Below, one piece after another: positions 34,575 to 48,800 of a stretch of 64,000 nucleotides of DNA. The notes under the pieces were generated by a model. The model did no database searches. It was not told the origin of the DNA and saw only the letters and a program-made list of their open reading frames with translations. Both the position numbers and the translations under genes were made by a program. Source of the stretch: Pilatotrama ljubarskyi (lineage: Eukaryota > Basidiomycota > Agaricomycetes > Polyporales > Polyporaceae); contig MU277678.1 of NCBI GenBank assembly GCA_022385805.1, forward strand, positions 541,413-605,412. Direction: 5' to 3'. Positions within the stretch are counted from its first letter, which is position 1. The number at the start of each line of letters is the position of its first letter.

Positions 34575-36931
34575 TCATTCCTCGTGGTAAGGGGCAGTGG
34601 GCGTATGCAATCCGCTGCTCAATGTCCGGGAGACGGCCTGGCGCGGAGCGAGCGAAGAGAGATTGATGTGGGAGTTGTTACGAGAGCGCGACGAAAGCGA
34701 GGAGACGCTCCCGTTAGAGACCATGCTCCCGTCATGCAGGCGAGGCGACCCTGGCACAAACGCGGTCGCCGTGCCGTTGGAGGTATCATGAGGTGCTAGC
34801 CCACCCTGAGCCTTTGGAACGGGAAATGAGAACGAGCGCAGCGGGGAGACACGAGCGGGTGGATGCGGCCCGCCACGCACTGACGGCTCCCTGCTGATGG
34901 TGAGGGGTGAGGGTCGCGATGCCCGGAAGCCCAGGGAGGACGACAGACGTTTGAGCGGTGGAAGGAGCTGCGAGGACACTCGCGAGGCTGATGGGGACCA
35001 TGAGGGTGAGGGAGGGGAACCACCGGTCAACGACTGCCCTTCTTCCATCATGTACCCGTCCGCGAGGTAAGCACGATCCCTCTTGCCGACGAACCGGCGG
35101 ATGGTGCTTCGTATGCGATGTCGCATACGGCAGATTGTCATGGAGCAGAAGCCGACAAGGAAAAGGTAGAACAGAAATGCAACCGGCGAAAAGCCGAGGG
35201 AATGTCGTGTCAGCGATGGAGGCAGGTGGTGCGATATCTTGTCCTCGAACGCATCAAAGTCGAGGAAAGGTGGGCGGATGGGCTGCACAGGGGATGTGGA
35301 AATGTCGGGGATGTCGTCGAGCGGGTCAACTATGGGACGAGACGTCGCAGAGGCAGGGGGGACCTCCCGGCTGGCCTCCAGCACCATCTTTCCCAGCGTC
35401 CAGCTGATTGCGATATCCCCGACAGTGTCCATCGACTGGAAGGTGGGCCGCCCGAGGCCCTTGTTCTGTGCCTGTTCCACGACCTTGTCGCCGTCAGTGG
35501 TGACGTTTCCACCTGCGTCCACTATCCGTGGCATGCCGATGCCTTCGTGTAGGACGTTGACGATCCAGGCGGCCTTGAAGCATTGCATCTGCAAACGCGG
35601 AATCTCCACGTCCAGTCCCCACTTTCCTGTCTCTACGACCACCCCGCCCTCCTCGACCTCGCCATCCCCGCCCAAGTGACCCTGTTCACGCGACTCCTCG
35701 TGCTCCTTGAGGATTTCCGTCCAGTCCTGAGAGCAGAAGTTCGACGCTGCGCGCTCGTACTGAACGAAGTCGTAGGCACCCCCAAGATGGAAGCTCTGCT
35801 CCGTCGAGTACCAGTACTCCGATACGCCGATGAAATGCGACGCGTTGAAGTCGATCGGAGGCACGTGTACGCCGTTGAACAGACAGTGCGAGTCCGGGCA
35901 TGGAGCGTCCTTGTTCAAGAGCGGAAGCGTCTTCTGCAGGCACTGCTCGAACGAGCCAGTACCCACAAACTTATGTGGCGTCTTCGCGTGAGCGGACGCG
36001 CTCTCGGGTTGAACTGGCGTGTTTGTGATGACAAGATCCTTTGGGAGACATGGATCGTCGATGTATTCGTGGCCATGAGTAGAGTGCGAACGGTTCGCCT
36101 CGTACTCGTTGATCAACTGGCCCACGTAGCGTTCCCGCGCTTGGTTCGTTCCATAGCCCAGCCATGTCGTCACGAACACCTTGTGGTTAATGTCGTTGCC
36201 GTCCAGCAGCCGTAGCCTGACGTCCAATAGATTTTGGGCCTTTTCCTGCTCCTCTTTGCCAGGCTCAAACGCGATCTGCGTGGACGCGCCGCCCATGTCC
36301 AGGAAGCCATAGGTGACAGGCTCGTCGTCAAATCCCTTGAAGCCGTCCATGAGATAGTTCACCGCGATCCACCCGAAGAGACCCTCCTCCTCTCCGGTAA
36401 TGATACGTACGCTGGAGCCGCACGGTCCAGCGACAGAGGGGTCGTCTATCCGGAAGTTCGAGTGGTACTTTAGGAATTTGCAAGTAGCTTGCAGGACTTC
36501 TGCTTGCTTCTCCGGAGAGAGGAGGCGCATGCCCGCCGTCGCGAGAAGGAAAAGAGGGGTATCGGGCTGGACAGACGGAGGAATGTGCGTCCTGGCATGC
36601 TCGAGCAGAGGTCTGAGGTACGGACCAATGCTCTCGACATCGTCTGCAAAGGACGACAGCCCTGGGGAGAAGTTAACGCGCACTGAAGCCTGCACGACTG
36701 GACCAAGTTGGGCTTACCTGGCTCTACCTTGAGTGACCATTCTTCTCCATTCTCCGTGCCTTTGCCTACTTGCGGTAGAACGCGCAATGCATCACCTGTG
36801 TGCTGCTGTCGCACAGTCCGAGCATCCCTCCAGCTGTATATTTGGATACGAGAACCGGAAGAGCCTGCATCTATTACAACTCCGAAGCGGCGCGAAGCTA
36901 GCCAAGGATCGACGACGGTAGGAGGTGGCAT
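34575..36931 (-). CDS. YND1: Golgi apyrase, GDA1/CD39 family (Ynd1-like)
   Basis: Nucleoside di/triphosphatase of the Golgi lumen; it hydrolyses nucleotides released in glycosylation. Exons on the minus strand: 36931-36718 and 36661-34575; 766 residues. Apyrase conserved regions: ACR1 FGVVIDAGSSGSR (near residue 17), ACR2 LFLLATAGMRLL, ACR3 ITGEEEGLFGWIAVNY, ACR4 YGFLDMGGASTQIAFEP. The one intron is placed with acceptor ctccccag|GG to give KVEPGLSSFADD, as the family has; the earlier AG would run into a stop. There is no obvious N-terminal signal anchor; one membrane segment (FLFYLFLVGFCSM, about 560-580) lies toward the C-terminus and is followed by a basic stretch and a Ser-rich tail of about 190 residues. 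This is the Ynd1 topology and differs from Gda1, which has its anchor at the N-terminus. Confidence 0.9.
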
Positions 36932-37297
36932 GGACCGGCATCAGCAGAGTAAGCACCAGCCCAGAAGTGAAGCACTAGAACCAGAGAAGAGAAAGCAAAG
37001 TCGTGCAGGTGGTCGTCGGAGATGGTCGTAGCGTGGTTGTGAGTCGCAGAGCTGATGGAATGGCGAGAAAAGCTGTCCGCATATCCACCGCAGCGGGTGG
37101 GGCACCCGCCGGCACGGTTTCCCCGCCGGTGGCTGCAATTTCTCGACTTTGCACCGACGCTCATCTCAGCCACCATCGCTTGAAGAACACAGTCTGAGCT
37201 GCACGTTGACCTCTCACCGCTCGACGCTGACGACAGACGTGCAATACGTCTCGCTCGCTATACCTCTCGTGTTGTACAGCTTTTAGACGGGTGAAGC
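36932..37297. promoter_or_regulatory. Divergent promoter YND1 / ELP3
   Basis: 366 bp between the start codons. It includes two nearby complementary GC-rich stretches (gtggggcacccgccgg and ccccgccggtggc, 37095-37133) which could pair, but this may be chance. Confidence 0.5.
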
Positions 37298-39516
<2,219 letters not shown>

Positions 39517-39592
39517 AGTATTACATAGATATCCTGTAGTATTACATGTCCGCGTCCGTATTGTATCAGTTCACAAACACTTTGCGTATCAA

Positions 39593-40762
39593 TCATGAGT
39601 CCCCGCCGTCCTGATCGCCGTCACCCAGCACAAATGTCTGAAAGTTGGGGAACACAAGTTCTTCCTCGACAGTCTTGCGAATAACGTCTTGGATGAATCG
39701 CTCCACACGCGTGACATTCTTGAGGACGTGCTTATCCGCCTGTCCAATCTCGCTCTCGATGTCTATGGTTGGAAGCAAGCGCTGTCCGATGGGGAGCGGC
39801 TTACCCGCTCGCATGCCAGCTCCCGACCCAAGCGCGTCCTCGTCTCCTTCAGTTGGCGTGCCCCCTGAAGACGGCGTATCTCGTTTCGGACGTTCGCCGC
39901 CTAGAGGACCATACGGGTCGAGCTCGTCAACGATACAGAGGTGAACTCGTTTGCGCTCGCCCTCGTACGCAACAACGACTTCGCCGTTGAAGAGAAGTCC
40001 AGTTACAGAGAGCTTGATAGGGAGGGACATGAACATGGGTGACGGGTAGTTGATGAGGAGGGATGTGGTGAGCGTGATGCGGAGATTTGACTGCCAGGTG
40101 ATGTGTAGGTGCAGCTGCAGGTTCGGGTGTTGCGGGGGCTTGGGCACGGGCTCTTCGGGTGGGGAAGGCGGCGACTCGGACACGACTTCCTCTTGTGACC
40201 GGTCGTCCTCGAGTCGTGAGGCTTCTCTTCGCGCAGCAATTGATGTGGTAGGGGCGGCGGACATGGCGGACATGGCGGACAGGTATAGGGAGGGCGAGGG
40301 ATATGACGGCCTGAGGTCGGCCAGACTGGTGATGGCGGGACTCCAGATGTCCCTCGGCGAGCGAAGGAACGGCGTCGAGTGCAGCATATCCATCCCAGGA
40401 GCCATCCCGTAACGCATATGTGGTGGGAAGAGGTGGTACGCGGGCCCGTCCTCAATGCCCTTCCCGCGGACGGCCTTGCGGGAGACCCACTCGAAGTCGT
40501 CATCCGACAGCTCTGCAGCAACCTTCGCCGCAGCCGCTTCGCCCTCCTCGCCCTCTTCATCGTCTTCGAGGAAGTCGCGGTATATGTCCCGCATGTCCAC
40601 CAGCTCTACATCCGGCGCATTCGAGCCGAAGTCAAAGGAGGTGACTTCTATGGGTCCTATGAAGGAGGGCCGGGTCGTGCTAGCCAGCTGCCTGTTGATC
40701 AGGTCGACGAGGTTGGCTGCCAGAGACGAGTCTAGTCGGTTCCACTCGAGGTCTATTGACAT
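39593..40762 (-). CDS. MDM12: ERMES subunit Mdm12
   Basis: Lipid-transfer subunit of the ER-mitochondria encounter structure. One exon, 389 residues, starting MSIDLEWNRLDSSLAANL, the canonical family start, so the ATG at 40762 is secure although the frame is open further upstream. The SMP fold is in two parts: N-terminal FIGPIEVTSFDFGSNAPDVEL with DIYRDF, and C-terminal NLQLHLHITWQSNLRITLTTSLLINYPSPMF, LPIKLSVTGLLFNGEVVVAY, then ESEIGQADKHVLKNVTRVERFI. Between them is a long acidic and Ser/Pro-rich linker with a three-fold SAM repeat (LSAMSAMSAA) as is usual for fungal Mdm12. It is intronless, unlike nearly all its neighbours. Confidence 0.95.
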   Translation of the reverse strand: MSIDLEWNRLDSSLAANLVDLINRQLASTTRPSFIGPIEVTSFDFGSNAPDVELVDMRDIYRDFLEDDEEGEEGEAAAAKVAAELSDDDFEWVSRKAVRGKGIEDGPAYHLFPPHMRYGMAPGMDMLHSTPFLRSPRDIWSPAITSLADLRPSYPSPSLYLSAMSAMSAAPTTSIAARREASRLEDDRSQEEVVSESPPSPPEEPVPKPPQHPNLQLHLHITWQSNLRITLTTSLLINYPSPMFMSLPIKLSVTGLLFNGEVVVAYEGERKRVHLCIVDELDPYGPLGGERPKRDTPSSGGTPTEGDEDALGSGAGMRAGKPLPIGQRLLPTIDIESEIGQADKHVLKNVTRVERFIQDVIRKTVEEELVFPNFQTFVLGDGDQDGGDS

Positions 40763-41137
40763 TTCCTGCTCCAAACGAGCGAGCGAGCGGGGTGTGTAGG
40801 AGAAGCCCAGCAGGACTTGAAGCGCGCAGTGTACACTCAGTTCAGAAGAGGCGCCCCGGCGGTGATCAATTTCAGACCAGGACGGCGTGCCCAACAGGTA
40901 AAGCAAAAAGGTCAAGACATTACAGCGAAGCCAAATATCGTAAATACTCTATGTCTCGTGCTACCCTATGGTGAAATAGGCTCTGAGCAAGGATGGAGTG
41001 AACGTCGTGCGTAAGGCACCAGAATAATTGTGCTAGTAGATCTCATGATGAAGGGCATTGTCTAAGACAGGCAGCAGTCTTGGGGGGTATATCACTTGTG
41101 ACGGTTCGTGAGCTAGGCTGGTCATATACTAGGCGTA
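40763..41137. other. Spacer MDM12 / sugar transporter
   Basis: Holds the promoter of MDM12 and the 3' end of the transporter gene, both on the minus strand. No gene seen. Confidence 0.5.
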
Positions 41138-42833
41138 TTATTGCCGCCGTCCACTGTTCTGCAACGTATGCGAGGTGGATTGCGGAGGAGGGTAAGGCGG
41201 AGTAGGGATAGGCGAAGGCGTGCGGGAAGGGAAAGGTGATCCGTAGGGTGCGTTGAGGTAGCGCGACGTATCAAGAGTCTGGCCGAAGTAACCCTCGCTT
41301 TCAGGTTTGTCGGTGCCTGTCATGCCGAGGGCGGTGGCGAAGGCGCGTGGGCTGCCAAAAGGTGACGCCCTCTTCTTCTCCGAAGGGAATTGCCCGAGGA
41401 TGGGCGCATCCGGGCTGACCGGTGTGCCGGGGAAGGAGGGCGTCTGAGTCTTGCCAGGCATGACGCTCGTGATGGAGACGAGTTCCTTGCCAGGAGGCTG
41501 GTTGTACATCCACGTCGCGACGAGCACGATAGACGAACCGATGACGAACGAAGGTGTGATGCGGAAGCCGAACAGCGCGACAGAGGCCAGGAAGGAGAGA
41601 ACAATGGACAGACTCGTCGCGAAGCCTTTGAGGATGTTGTCCGAGTACTTGATGACGATAGCGGTGATGAGCCCACCGAGGACCTGGATGCTCACAGTTG
41701 CCCATGCCCAGCCTCCGAAGTTCCGGAGTAGGTTGGCCCACATACCGCCGTGGGCAGGGTGGTAGTTTTCGAAGAGAAGCGGGAAAATGGCGGGTGGGAG
41801 GGAGAATAATGATAGTTGGACGTTGCGAACCCAGAGATCCGCTTTCGAATTTTTAAGCACCATCTCGAAGTACACCCCTGCAAGACCTGAAGTGAAGCAG
41901 GCTGCTGTAACCGCACCGAAGCCTTTTAAGGGGCTCATGATGTGGATATGCAGCGGCGCGGAGTCGTGCGCACTTCCTACAGGGGTATTGGCAGGGACTT
42001 GACGAGTGCCGACGGTCTGGAGCTGGACGATAGCAACACCGATAGCCAGGAAGAAGAGAGATATCCATTTAGATGATGACAGCTTCTTCCGGAGGAGAGC
42101 GACCGAAAACGCAGCCGTAGTGAGGATCTTCATCTGGTAGGTCACTTGGAAGGTTGCTACCGGGAGGTTGCTGATTGCGACAAACTGCAGGGAGTTCTGC
42201 ACCACGTAGAGCAGGGCTGGGATAGACAGCTTCCAGCAGTCGGGGCTGAATATCTCCTGGCAGACTCTCCGGAGCGCAAAGAACCATCCCGCGAGACCCA
42301 GACCGGATGCGTCGGAAGCGTACGCTACCCGCAGGAACGCAATGACGAAGGATATCGAGCCCTTGAGCATCTCATTCAAGAGGACAGCCGTGGCAGGGGA
42401 GTATGCCTGTGCCGCAGGAGCTGACACCCGGGATTGATGCATGACAATTGATAGGGCCGCATTTTGTACCGCAAGCGTGACCAGACTGGAAGAGCCATAA
42501 GAACGTGCAGGTGCAAGAGCAGCTGAAGATCACGTACGACACGTATTTCAACGGCAAGCCGCACACGGTCGGGCCACTGCCTTCCGAGCTGACGCTACTT
42601 ACAGGAGCAGACGTCGGGGACGGGAGGGGGGAAGAGGTGGTGATAGGTGGCAGGATGGGCGTCAGCCTCGGACTTGAACGCGCCGACGACGGTCTTGAGG
42701 CGGCAGGATCGTCGAGAGATACGGCAGAGCTGTTACGGACCGTCGGATATGGGCGATGGTATACGTCTGGGGAAGGCGGGGCCGACATGCCGAGGGCAGA
42801 AACCCTGCGTGGTACGGTCGAGCGGGCGTCCAT
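41138..42833 (-). CDS. Nucleotide-sugar transporter, SLC35A type
   Basis: Golgi or ER antiporter exchanging a nucleotide sugar for the nucleoside monophosphate. Exons on the minus strand: 42833-42538 and 42485-41138; 547 residues. After a Ser/Pro-rich cytosolic N-terminus of about 90 residues come about ten membrane segments. Family-typical blocks (PF04142) are LKYVSLVTLAVQNAALSI, TAVLLNEMLKG, IPALLYVVQNSLQFVAISNLPVATFQVTYQMKILTTA, GLAGVYFEMVLK, WVRNVQLSLFS and GGLITAIVIKYSDNILKGFATSLSI. The last one is the signature of the UDP-galactose/CMP-sialate group. The first block is made by the splice TC|gtacgt to cttccag|T. A hydrophilic C-terminal tail of about 115 residues is longer than in animal members. 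UDP-galactose is the most likely substrate, but sequence alone does not decide it. Confidence 0.9.
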
Positions 42834-44052
42834 CGGAATATGCTCGTGTGTGAAGCCGGGCAAAGCGTCGAGTGCTTGACTGGTCAGCTATGCCGAGGGC
42901 CGCACGAGACAGCGGGGCAGCGTCGAGGCGGACTGGCGACGCGTGGGGGGTGCTCGTCGTCGTGGTGGACGTTGGGGGAGAAAGCGAACCACGGGCAGGC
43001 GACGCACGCTCGTGTCCGCGAATGTGCATCCCCTTCGCAGGCGCTTCCAGGCGTCGGCTCTGCCAGAATTCGATCCCGCCGCGCCCCCGCAACCAGGCGC
43101 CCGTTGCGCATCCACTCGCCAGCGCTGCGAAGCAATTTTTCACCGTCCACGTCGACCTCGGCATCGTTCAGCTGCCAATTGCTTCTAACTATGTATAATA
43201 CAACAGTTACGCCGCTACACAGGGATGCAGTAACCCGCAAACGGTAGCCGTATCGATGCCTTGGACATGCTATTACATCGCGCTTGACAGAGACGAGCTC
43301 TTGGACTCGCAGCAAAGACGACTGGAACGTACGCGCAGAGCGTTGGTAGAGCATTCATATTCACCACTCACATACCAGGCCGGAGACAACTGCAGAGCAA
43401 CGGTCAGATCGTGATTCTCGGCAGGTCTCATAAACCGATGGGAGCCTCAGCCTCGCCTTTCACTCTCCATGCACACCCCACACGCATTTTTTGATATTGG
43501 ACAAGCCAACAGCTGCGGAACCTGGCCACTCCGCGGTCGACCAAGCCAGCCAGGAATGTCCCAGCGAAGCCCAGCCGCCTGGAGTGGAGGCTCGCACATT
43601 GTGGGTGCGTTATGTTACCAGGTTTTTCGTCATAGGCTCCCACCAGGTTCAACGAGACGGCGCGCTAGAAGTACTCACAGAAAATATATTGCCCGTACAA
43701 AGTACATTGTAGGTTACGGCGGAATGTAGATGATCCCCAGGTGATCCTGCGTCCTCACCTCTCAACCAGAGGGAGAAGCAATCAGCAAGGATTGTTTTTG
43801 AGACATCCAGCTTGATCTTCGACGCTTGTCTGGACCGTCCAACCCACGGAGAAGCAACGCCTGTGAGGGCAAGCAAAGGAAAGGACAGCAATTTGACGTC
43901 GATGGTTGTGGTTCATGAGACGCGCGAGAACCTTTCTTATACTCTGTCGCGCTGGCATTCTAGGCGGCGATCAAACAGTTTAGGAGTCCGGCCGTCACGT
44001 CCTCTGCAGGCGCTAAGCTGCTAGCGCACCAGCTTCTCAAAAGCCAGTCTTC
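42834..44052. other. Divergent intergenic region
   Basis: 1.2 kb between the starts of the sugar transporter (minus) and MRP51 (plus). Promoters of both lie here; no gene is supported, though GC-rich frames overlap 42850-43190. Confidence 0.5.
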
Positions 44053-45213
44053 ATGGCTTCGCCGCCGCCGTCTCAGCTCGCTGCCCTCCTGCGGCGGTCG
44101 AAATTTGCTTCCTTCGACCCCACCATCGGCCAGGTCTACACCTCTTTCGACGGTCACGCAGCACGCGGTAACTTCGGCCTCAAGCGACCCCTTGCCCTTC
44201 GCCGAAGGAACGCCCACATCACGGTTCAGGCGGTCGACTCTCGGGAGCAGCAGACGGTATGGCGGAGCGCGGAGCCTCAGAATAGGTGGATCAGGATGTG
44301 GGACGAGACTGGGGTCTCGCCAACGTCGAACGCACGCTCGGGCTCGTGGACGGCGAGGTTGGGTCCTCTAGGCGAGATTCAGTTCTATGTGGACTCCGAC
44401 TTGGTGCCGCGGGCAGATGAAGCGAACTCGGCCACCGAGGGCACTACGAAGTCGAGCGGGGCGTCAAGTCCTGACGAGCTCAAACGCCCACCCATGAGCG
44501 AGGCAACGCGAAATATCGACGCCATGTCCGACTCCGAATTCGACTGGTACCTGCGTCGCCTCAGGCAATCGCGACCTGCTTTCCGTCAATTCTTGGAGAA
44601 GCACGGGCGGGCACCATCCTCTAAGGAGGAAACCTCGCTCCTCGCCCGGTCGTTGGGTGCCTCGGGCAACGATTCCCAAGACTTCCTCGCGCATCAAGCC
44701 TATAAGGAGTATCACGCTCCTCGCCCTCGCGTCATCGAGCAGCGACCCCACCGTTACGCAGGCCTGTCCTACACACGCGCCACCCCCTTGCAGACCCGAC
44801 TCATGACCAAACCTCACATCGGTCGTATCCTGAGCGAGGAGGACAAGACCGTGGTTGTTGCGACCGCAGGCATGACAACGAGGCTGAACCTTGGACATCT
44901 TCCCAGTCACAGGCCCCGTGTCACCACCTATCGCTTCAACGAGGTCACCCTGTACGCGGCACCTGTTACCGTTGGCGTTTACCCTGAAGGTCTTGAAGGG
45001 GTGGAGATGAGGACGGACGTGGTGGTTGACTCGGAGGAGGCACGAGAGGCGAAGGAGAACCCATATCCGCCGGGTTCGAAGGAATATGTCGCTCACGTCG
45101 CTCCCATTAGCCCTGCGATGAGCGTAGCCCGCCCGATACGATCAAAGGGTACCTTCAACAAACCCTCCGAGAAGGCGACCGAGCAACTGTTGCTGACATT
45201 GCAGAAGATCTGA
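44053..45213 (+). CDS. MRP51: Mitochondrial small-subunit ribosomal protein Mrp51
   Basis: Fungal mitoribosome small-subunit protein (bS1m, Mrp51 family, PF11709). One exon, 386 residues, start ATG at 44053. The N-terminus LAALLRRSKFASFDPTIGQVYTS followed by RGNFGLKRPLALRRRN matches the family's conserved opening, and WRSAEPQNRWIRMWDE follows. The middle is Ser/Thr-rich; the second conserved region has PRVIEQRPHRYAGLSY and VAGMTTRLNLGH-like residues. The protein ends with a Lys-rich segment and LLLTLQKI. The N-terminus is basic and can act as a mitochondrial signal. The stop codon is 47 bp from the stop of the HYPK-like gene on the other strand. Confidence 0.88.
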   Translation: MASPPPSQLAALLRRSKFASFDPTIGQVYTSFDGHAARGNFGLKRPLALRRRNAHITVQAVDSREQQTVWRSAEPQNRWIRMWDETGVSPTSNARSGSWTARLGPLGEIQFYVDSDLVPRADEANSATEGTTKSSGASSPDELKRPPMSEATRNIDAMSDSEFDWYLRRLRQSRPAFRQFLEKHGRAPSSKEETSLLARSLGASGNDSQDFLAHQAYKEYHAPRPRVIEQRPHRYAGLSYTRATPLQTRLMTKPHIGRILSEEDKTVVVATAGMTTRLNLGHLPSHRPRVTTYRFNEVTLYAAPVTVGVYPEGLEGVEMRTDVVVDSEEAREAKENPYPPGSKEYVAHVAPISPAMSVARPIRSKGTFNKPSEKATEQLLLTLQKI

Positions 45214-45260
45214 TGGCGGGATACGGAATGCGATGTAGTGGTTATCATATGCCATTTGCT

Positions 45261-45666
45261 TCATAATTCAACCATACGTCTCAGAGCCTCCGCAATGCTG
45301 CCGCCGGCGTCGCCGAGGATCTTCTCGGCTTGACTTCGTGTGACCTCGAATTCCTGCACCTAGACGAGGAGTCTAGCAGAGCAGTCCCATAGCCTGTGGT
45401 CACCACTCACAATGAGATCAACATCCTCTGACCTGGAGGAGCTCGCAGGCGCCTTTGGGGGTTTGGGATAGGGTTTATCGAGGCGGAGGATACGGAAGAC
45501 CTCCTCCAGCTTGTTCTTGGCGTACGAGTGTCCATCCAGGAACTACCAAGTCGGCATACCAAGGTGAGCAGCCTGCAGCCAAAGAAAAGAGTCTTTGCAT
45601 AGGAAAGAGCCATACGTTCACAATGACCTCTGGTTCTGGCCTGCCGTTGCTTCGTAGAGCCGCCAT
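45261..45666 (-). CDS. Small HYPK-like UBA protein
   Basis: Exons on the minus strand: 45666-45616, 45542-45411, 45359-45261; 93 residues. The C-terminal 40 residues (SEDVDLIVQEFEVTRSQAEKIL to IAEALRRMVEL) match the UBA domain shared by HYPK and the nascent polypeptide-associated complex, with the EDVDLIV start and AE..L core. HYPK binds the NatA N-terminal acetyltransferase at the ribosome. The N-terminal half (EPEVIVNFLDGHSYAKNKLEEVFRIL, given here only as a description of a helical, charged segment) is not typical HYPK. All three exons are in phase 0 with good acceptors (tggtag, tctag). The gene is easily missed because each exon is short. It diverges from UPF1. Alternative: another small UBA protein of unknown role. 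Confidence 0.72.
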
Positions 45667-45868
45667 AATGAGTGGACAATCCTCAAAGTTGCACTGCGTC
45701 GTAGCTCTTTAGCGCCCACATCTCCGCGAAGGTGCACGAGCCACGTGAGGGTCTCCCACGCGAGATGCACGTGGTTATGTCTTCGACTAAGCACACGCTG
45801 GACGGACTTGGGTCCATCCTCATCGTCTCTCCTTCGCTATTACTCTTGTTCTTGTTCTCCCCTCCATC
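45667..45868. promoter_or_regulatory. Divergent promoter HYPK-like / UPF1
   Basis: 202 bp between the two start codons; the UPF1 side ends in CT-rich sequence (ttcttgttctcccctccatc). Confidence 0.6.
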
Positions 45869-48800
45869 ATGGATACGTTTGAAAACTTCCAGTACGACTC
45901 TGCGTCTTCGTATGGTGGCATGAGTGTTGTGGACGACACCTCCTCTGTCTACACTGCGAACACCGCCAGCCAAAGTCACGTCCCGGTAGACCTTGAGAGC
46001 CTCTCTATTACGGACGATGGCTCCTCCACCTCTTCGCCCAACGGTCACTCGCACAAGAGTCATGGCAAAGCTGTCAGTGGCGCCTCTATAGACGAAGACT
46101 TCGACGCGGTCCTCGACGACTTGAAGGACGAAGGGCAGGTAGACCTGCCGCCGCACGCCTGCAGGTGAGTCAGCTGCGGCACCAGTATGTCTCCATGCTC
46201 ACTAAATCGTGTCACAGCTATTGCGGCATACATTCCCCTGCGTCCGTGGTCAAGTGCCTTATCTGCTCGAAGTGGTTCTGCAATTCCAGGGGCAATACCT
46301 CCGCGTCCCACATCGTCAATCACCTCGTCCGCGCCAAGCACAAGGAAGTCATTCTGCACAGCGAGAGTCCTCTGGGAGAGACCATCCCCGAGTGTTATAA
46401 CTGCGGCAGCAAGAACGTGTTCATGCTTGGCTTCATTCCCGCGAAGAGCGATACGGTTGTTGTGCTGCTCTGTCGGTACGTGCACATATATCTCTTAGCC
46501 ACGGTAGTACCTCTGACTAATTATGGGTAGACAACCTTGCGCGGCTGTCTCCAAAGACATTTCGTGGAACCCGGCATTGTGGGCGCCTCTTATTGACGAC
46601 CGGTCGTTCCTATCTTGGCTGGTCAAGCCTCCGAGCGAGCAAGAGCAGCTCCGGTCTCGTCAGATCTCATTCCAGCAAATCAATCGACTCGAGGATTTGT
46701 GGCGCGAGAATGCGAACGCCACGCTCGATGACCTCGAGAAGCCGGGCGTGGACGACGAGCCCCAGCCTATCCTAATCCGCTACGAGGATGCGTACCAGTA
46801 TCAGAACATCTTTGGGCCTCTCGTCAAGATTGAGGCTGATTACGACAAACGTCTCAAGGAGTCGCAGACGCAGACTGATATCACCGTCCGCTGGGACCTC
46901 GGTCTGAACCAGAAACGCGTGGCATGGTTTTGCTTACCGAAGCTCGAGAGCGGCGAAGTCCGTCTGGCTGTGGGCGACGAACTTCGCTTGAAGTACAACG
47001 GCACGCTGCACAAACCTTGGGAGGGTGATGGGCATGTTATCAAGATCCCGAACAGTGAGTCGCCTACGTCTCATTCCTTGCGAACAATTCCTGACTATAT
47101 GCGCGCCCAGACGTCTCAGACGAGATTGGCTTGGAACTGAGGCGCTCGGAAGGCGTTCCGACGGAGATTACGCATGGTTACACTGCCGACTTCGTCTGGA
47201 AGTCCACAAGCTTTGACCGCATGCAGCTGGCAATGAAAACCTTCGCCGTCGACGAGAAGAGCGTGAGCGGGTACATCGTAAGTTTCCAACTTCAGTTTGA
47301 CCTGTGACGACTGTTCATCATCATGTGCAGTATCACAAGCTCCTCGGACACGAGCTGGAGCCTCAGGTTCTTCGGACCCAGATGCCGAAGCGGTTCTCTG
47401 CACCCGGGCTACCCGAGTTGAATCACTCGCAGATGTTCGCGGTGAAGAGCGTGCTTCAAAAGCCGCTTAGCCTCATTCAGGGTCCTCCGGGGACCGGAAA
47501 GACAGTGACATCGGCTTCTATTGTCTATCATCTCGCCAAGATGAATCCGGGGCAAGTGCTCGTCTGTGCGCCCTCGAATGTCGCCGTCGACCAGCTGACC
47601 GAGAAGATACATGCGACCGGGCTGAAGGTGGTGCGATTGAGCGCGAAGTCCCGCGAGGCCCTGGATTCGTCCGTGTCCTTCTTGACACTGCATCAACAAG
47701 TGGCGAACAATACCACGCACGTGGAACTGCAGAAGCTCATTCAGCTGAAGAATGAGCAGGGCGAACTAAGCTCCAACGACGAGCGGAAATACAAGGCCCT
47801 CATCCGCCAGTGCGAGAAGGAGATACTTAGCGCGGCCGACGTCATCTGCTGCACTTGCGTCGGAGCAGGCGACCCTCGTCTCAGCAAACTGAAGTTCAGA
47901 ACGGTCCTCATTGATGAAGCTACCCAAGCCGCTGAACCTGGTGCGTACCTTCTCGCAACAACATTTCTTGTTCGTATTGGCTCATGGATGTGTGAACTAG
48001 AATGCATGATCCCGCTTGTTCTCGGTTGCAAGCAGGTGGTTCTAGTCGGAGACCATCAGGTGCGTAACGCCGCGCATGGCCCGATTGCCGTTACTGACGA
48101 GGCTGTTATTAGCAACTCGGCCCCGTTATTATGAACAAGAAGGCGGCTCGAGCTGGGCTGACCCAGTCTCTCTTCGAGAGGCTAGTCGTGCTTGGCAACC
48201 GTCCAATCCGTCTCCAAGTGCAGTACCGCATGCACCCGTGCCTATCTGAGTTCCCGTCGAATATGTTCTACGAGGGCACCTTGCAGAACGGCGTCACTGC
48301 CCCCGAGCGGCTCAGGAAGAATGTCGATTTCCCGTGGCCTGTGCCGGACACTCCCATGTTCTTCTATCAGAACCTCGGACAGGAGGAGATCTCATCAAGT
48401 GGAACCTCGTTCCTGAATAGGTGGGTGCACCGTTCATTGTAGGTTACGTATGTATGTGGAGTGGTCTAACATCCGCTACTAGGACCGAGGCGTCTAACGT
48501 CGAGAAGATCGTCACGAAGTTCTTCAAGTCGGGCGTGGTACCTAGCCAGATCGGGGTCATCACTCCTTACGAGGGGCAGCGATCTTACATCGTGAACTAC
48601 ATGCAGTTCAATGGCTCCCTGAAGAAAGATCTATACAAGGAGATCGAGGTTGCCAGCGTCGACGCGTTCCAAGGCAGGGAAAAGGACTACATCATCTTGA
48701 GCTGCGTCCGGAGCAACGAGCACCAAGGCATCGGCTTCCTGAACGACCCGAGACGGCTGAACGTTGCTCTCACCCGCGCGAAGTACGGCGTGGTGATTCT

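Noticed and set aside
37095..37133. Hairpin in the YND1/ELP3 promoter
   Set aside because: Complementarity is short and imperfect in GC-rich DNA; likely chance.
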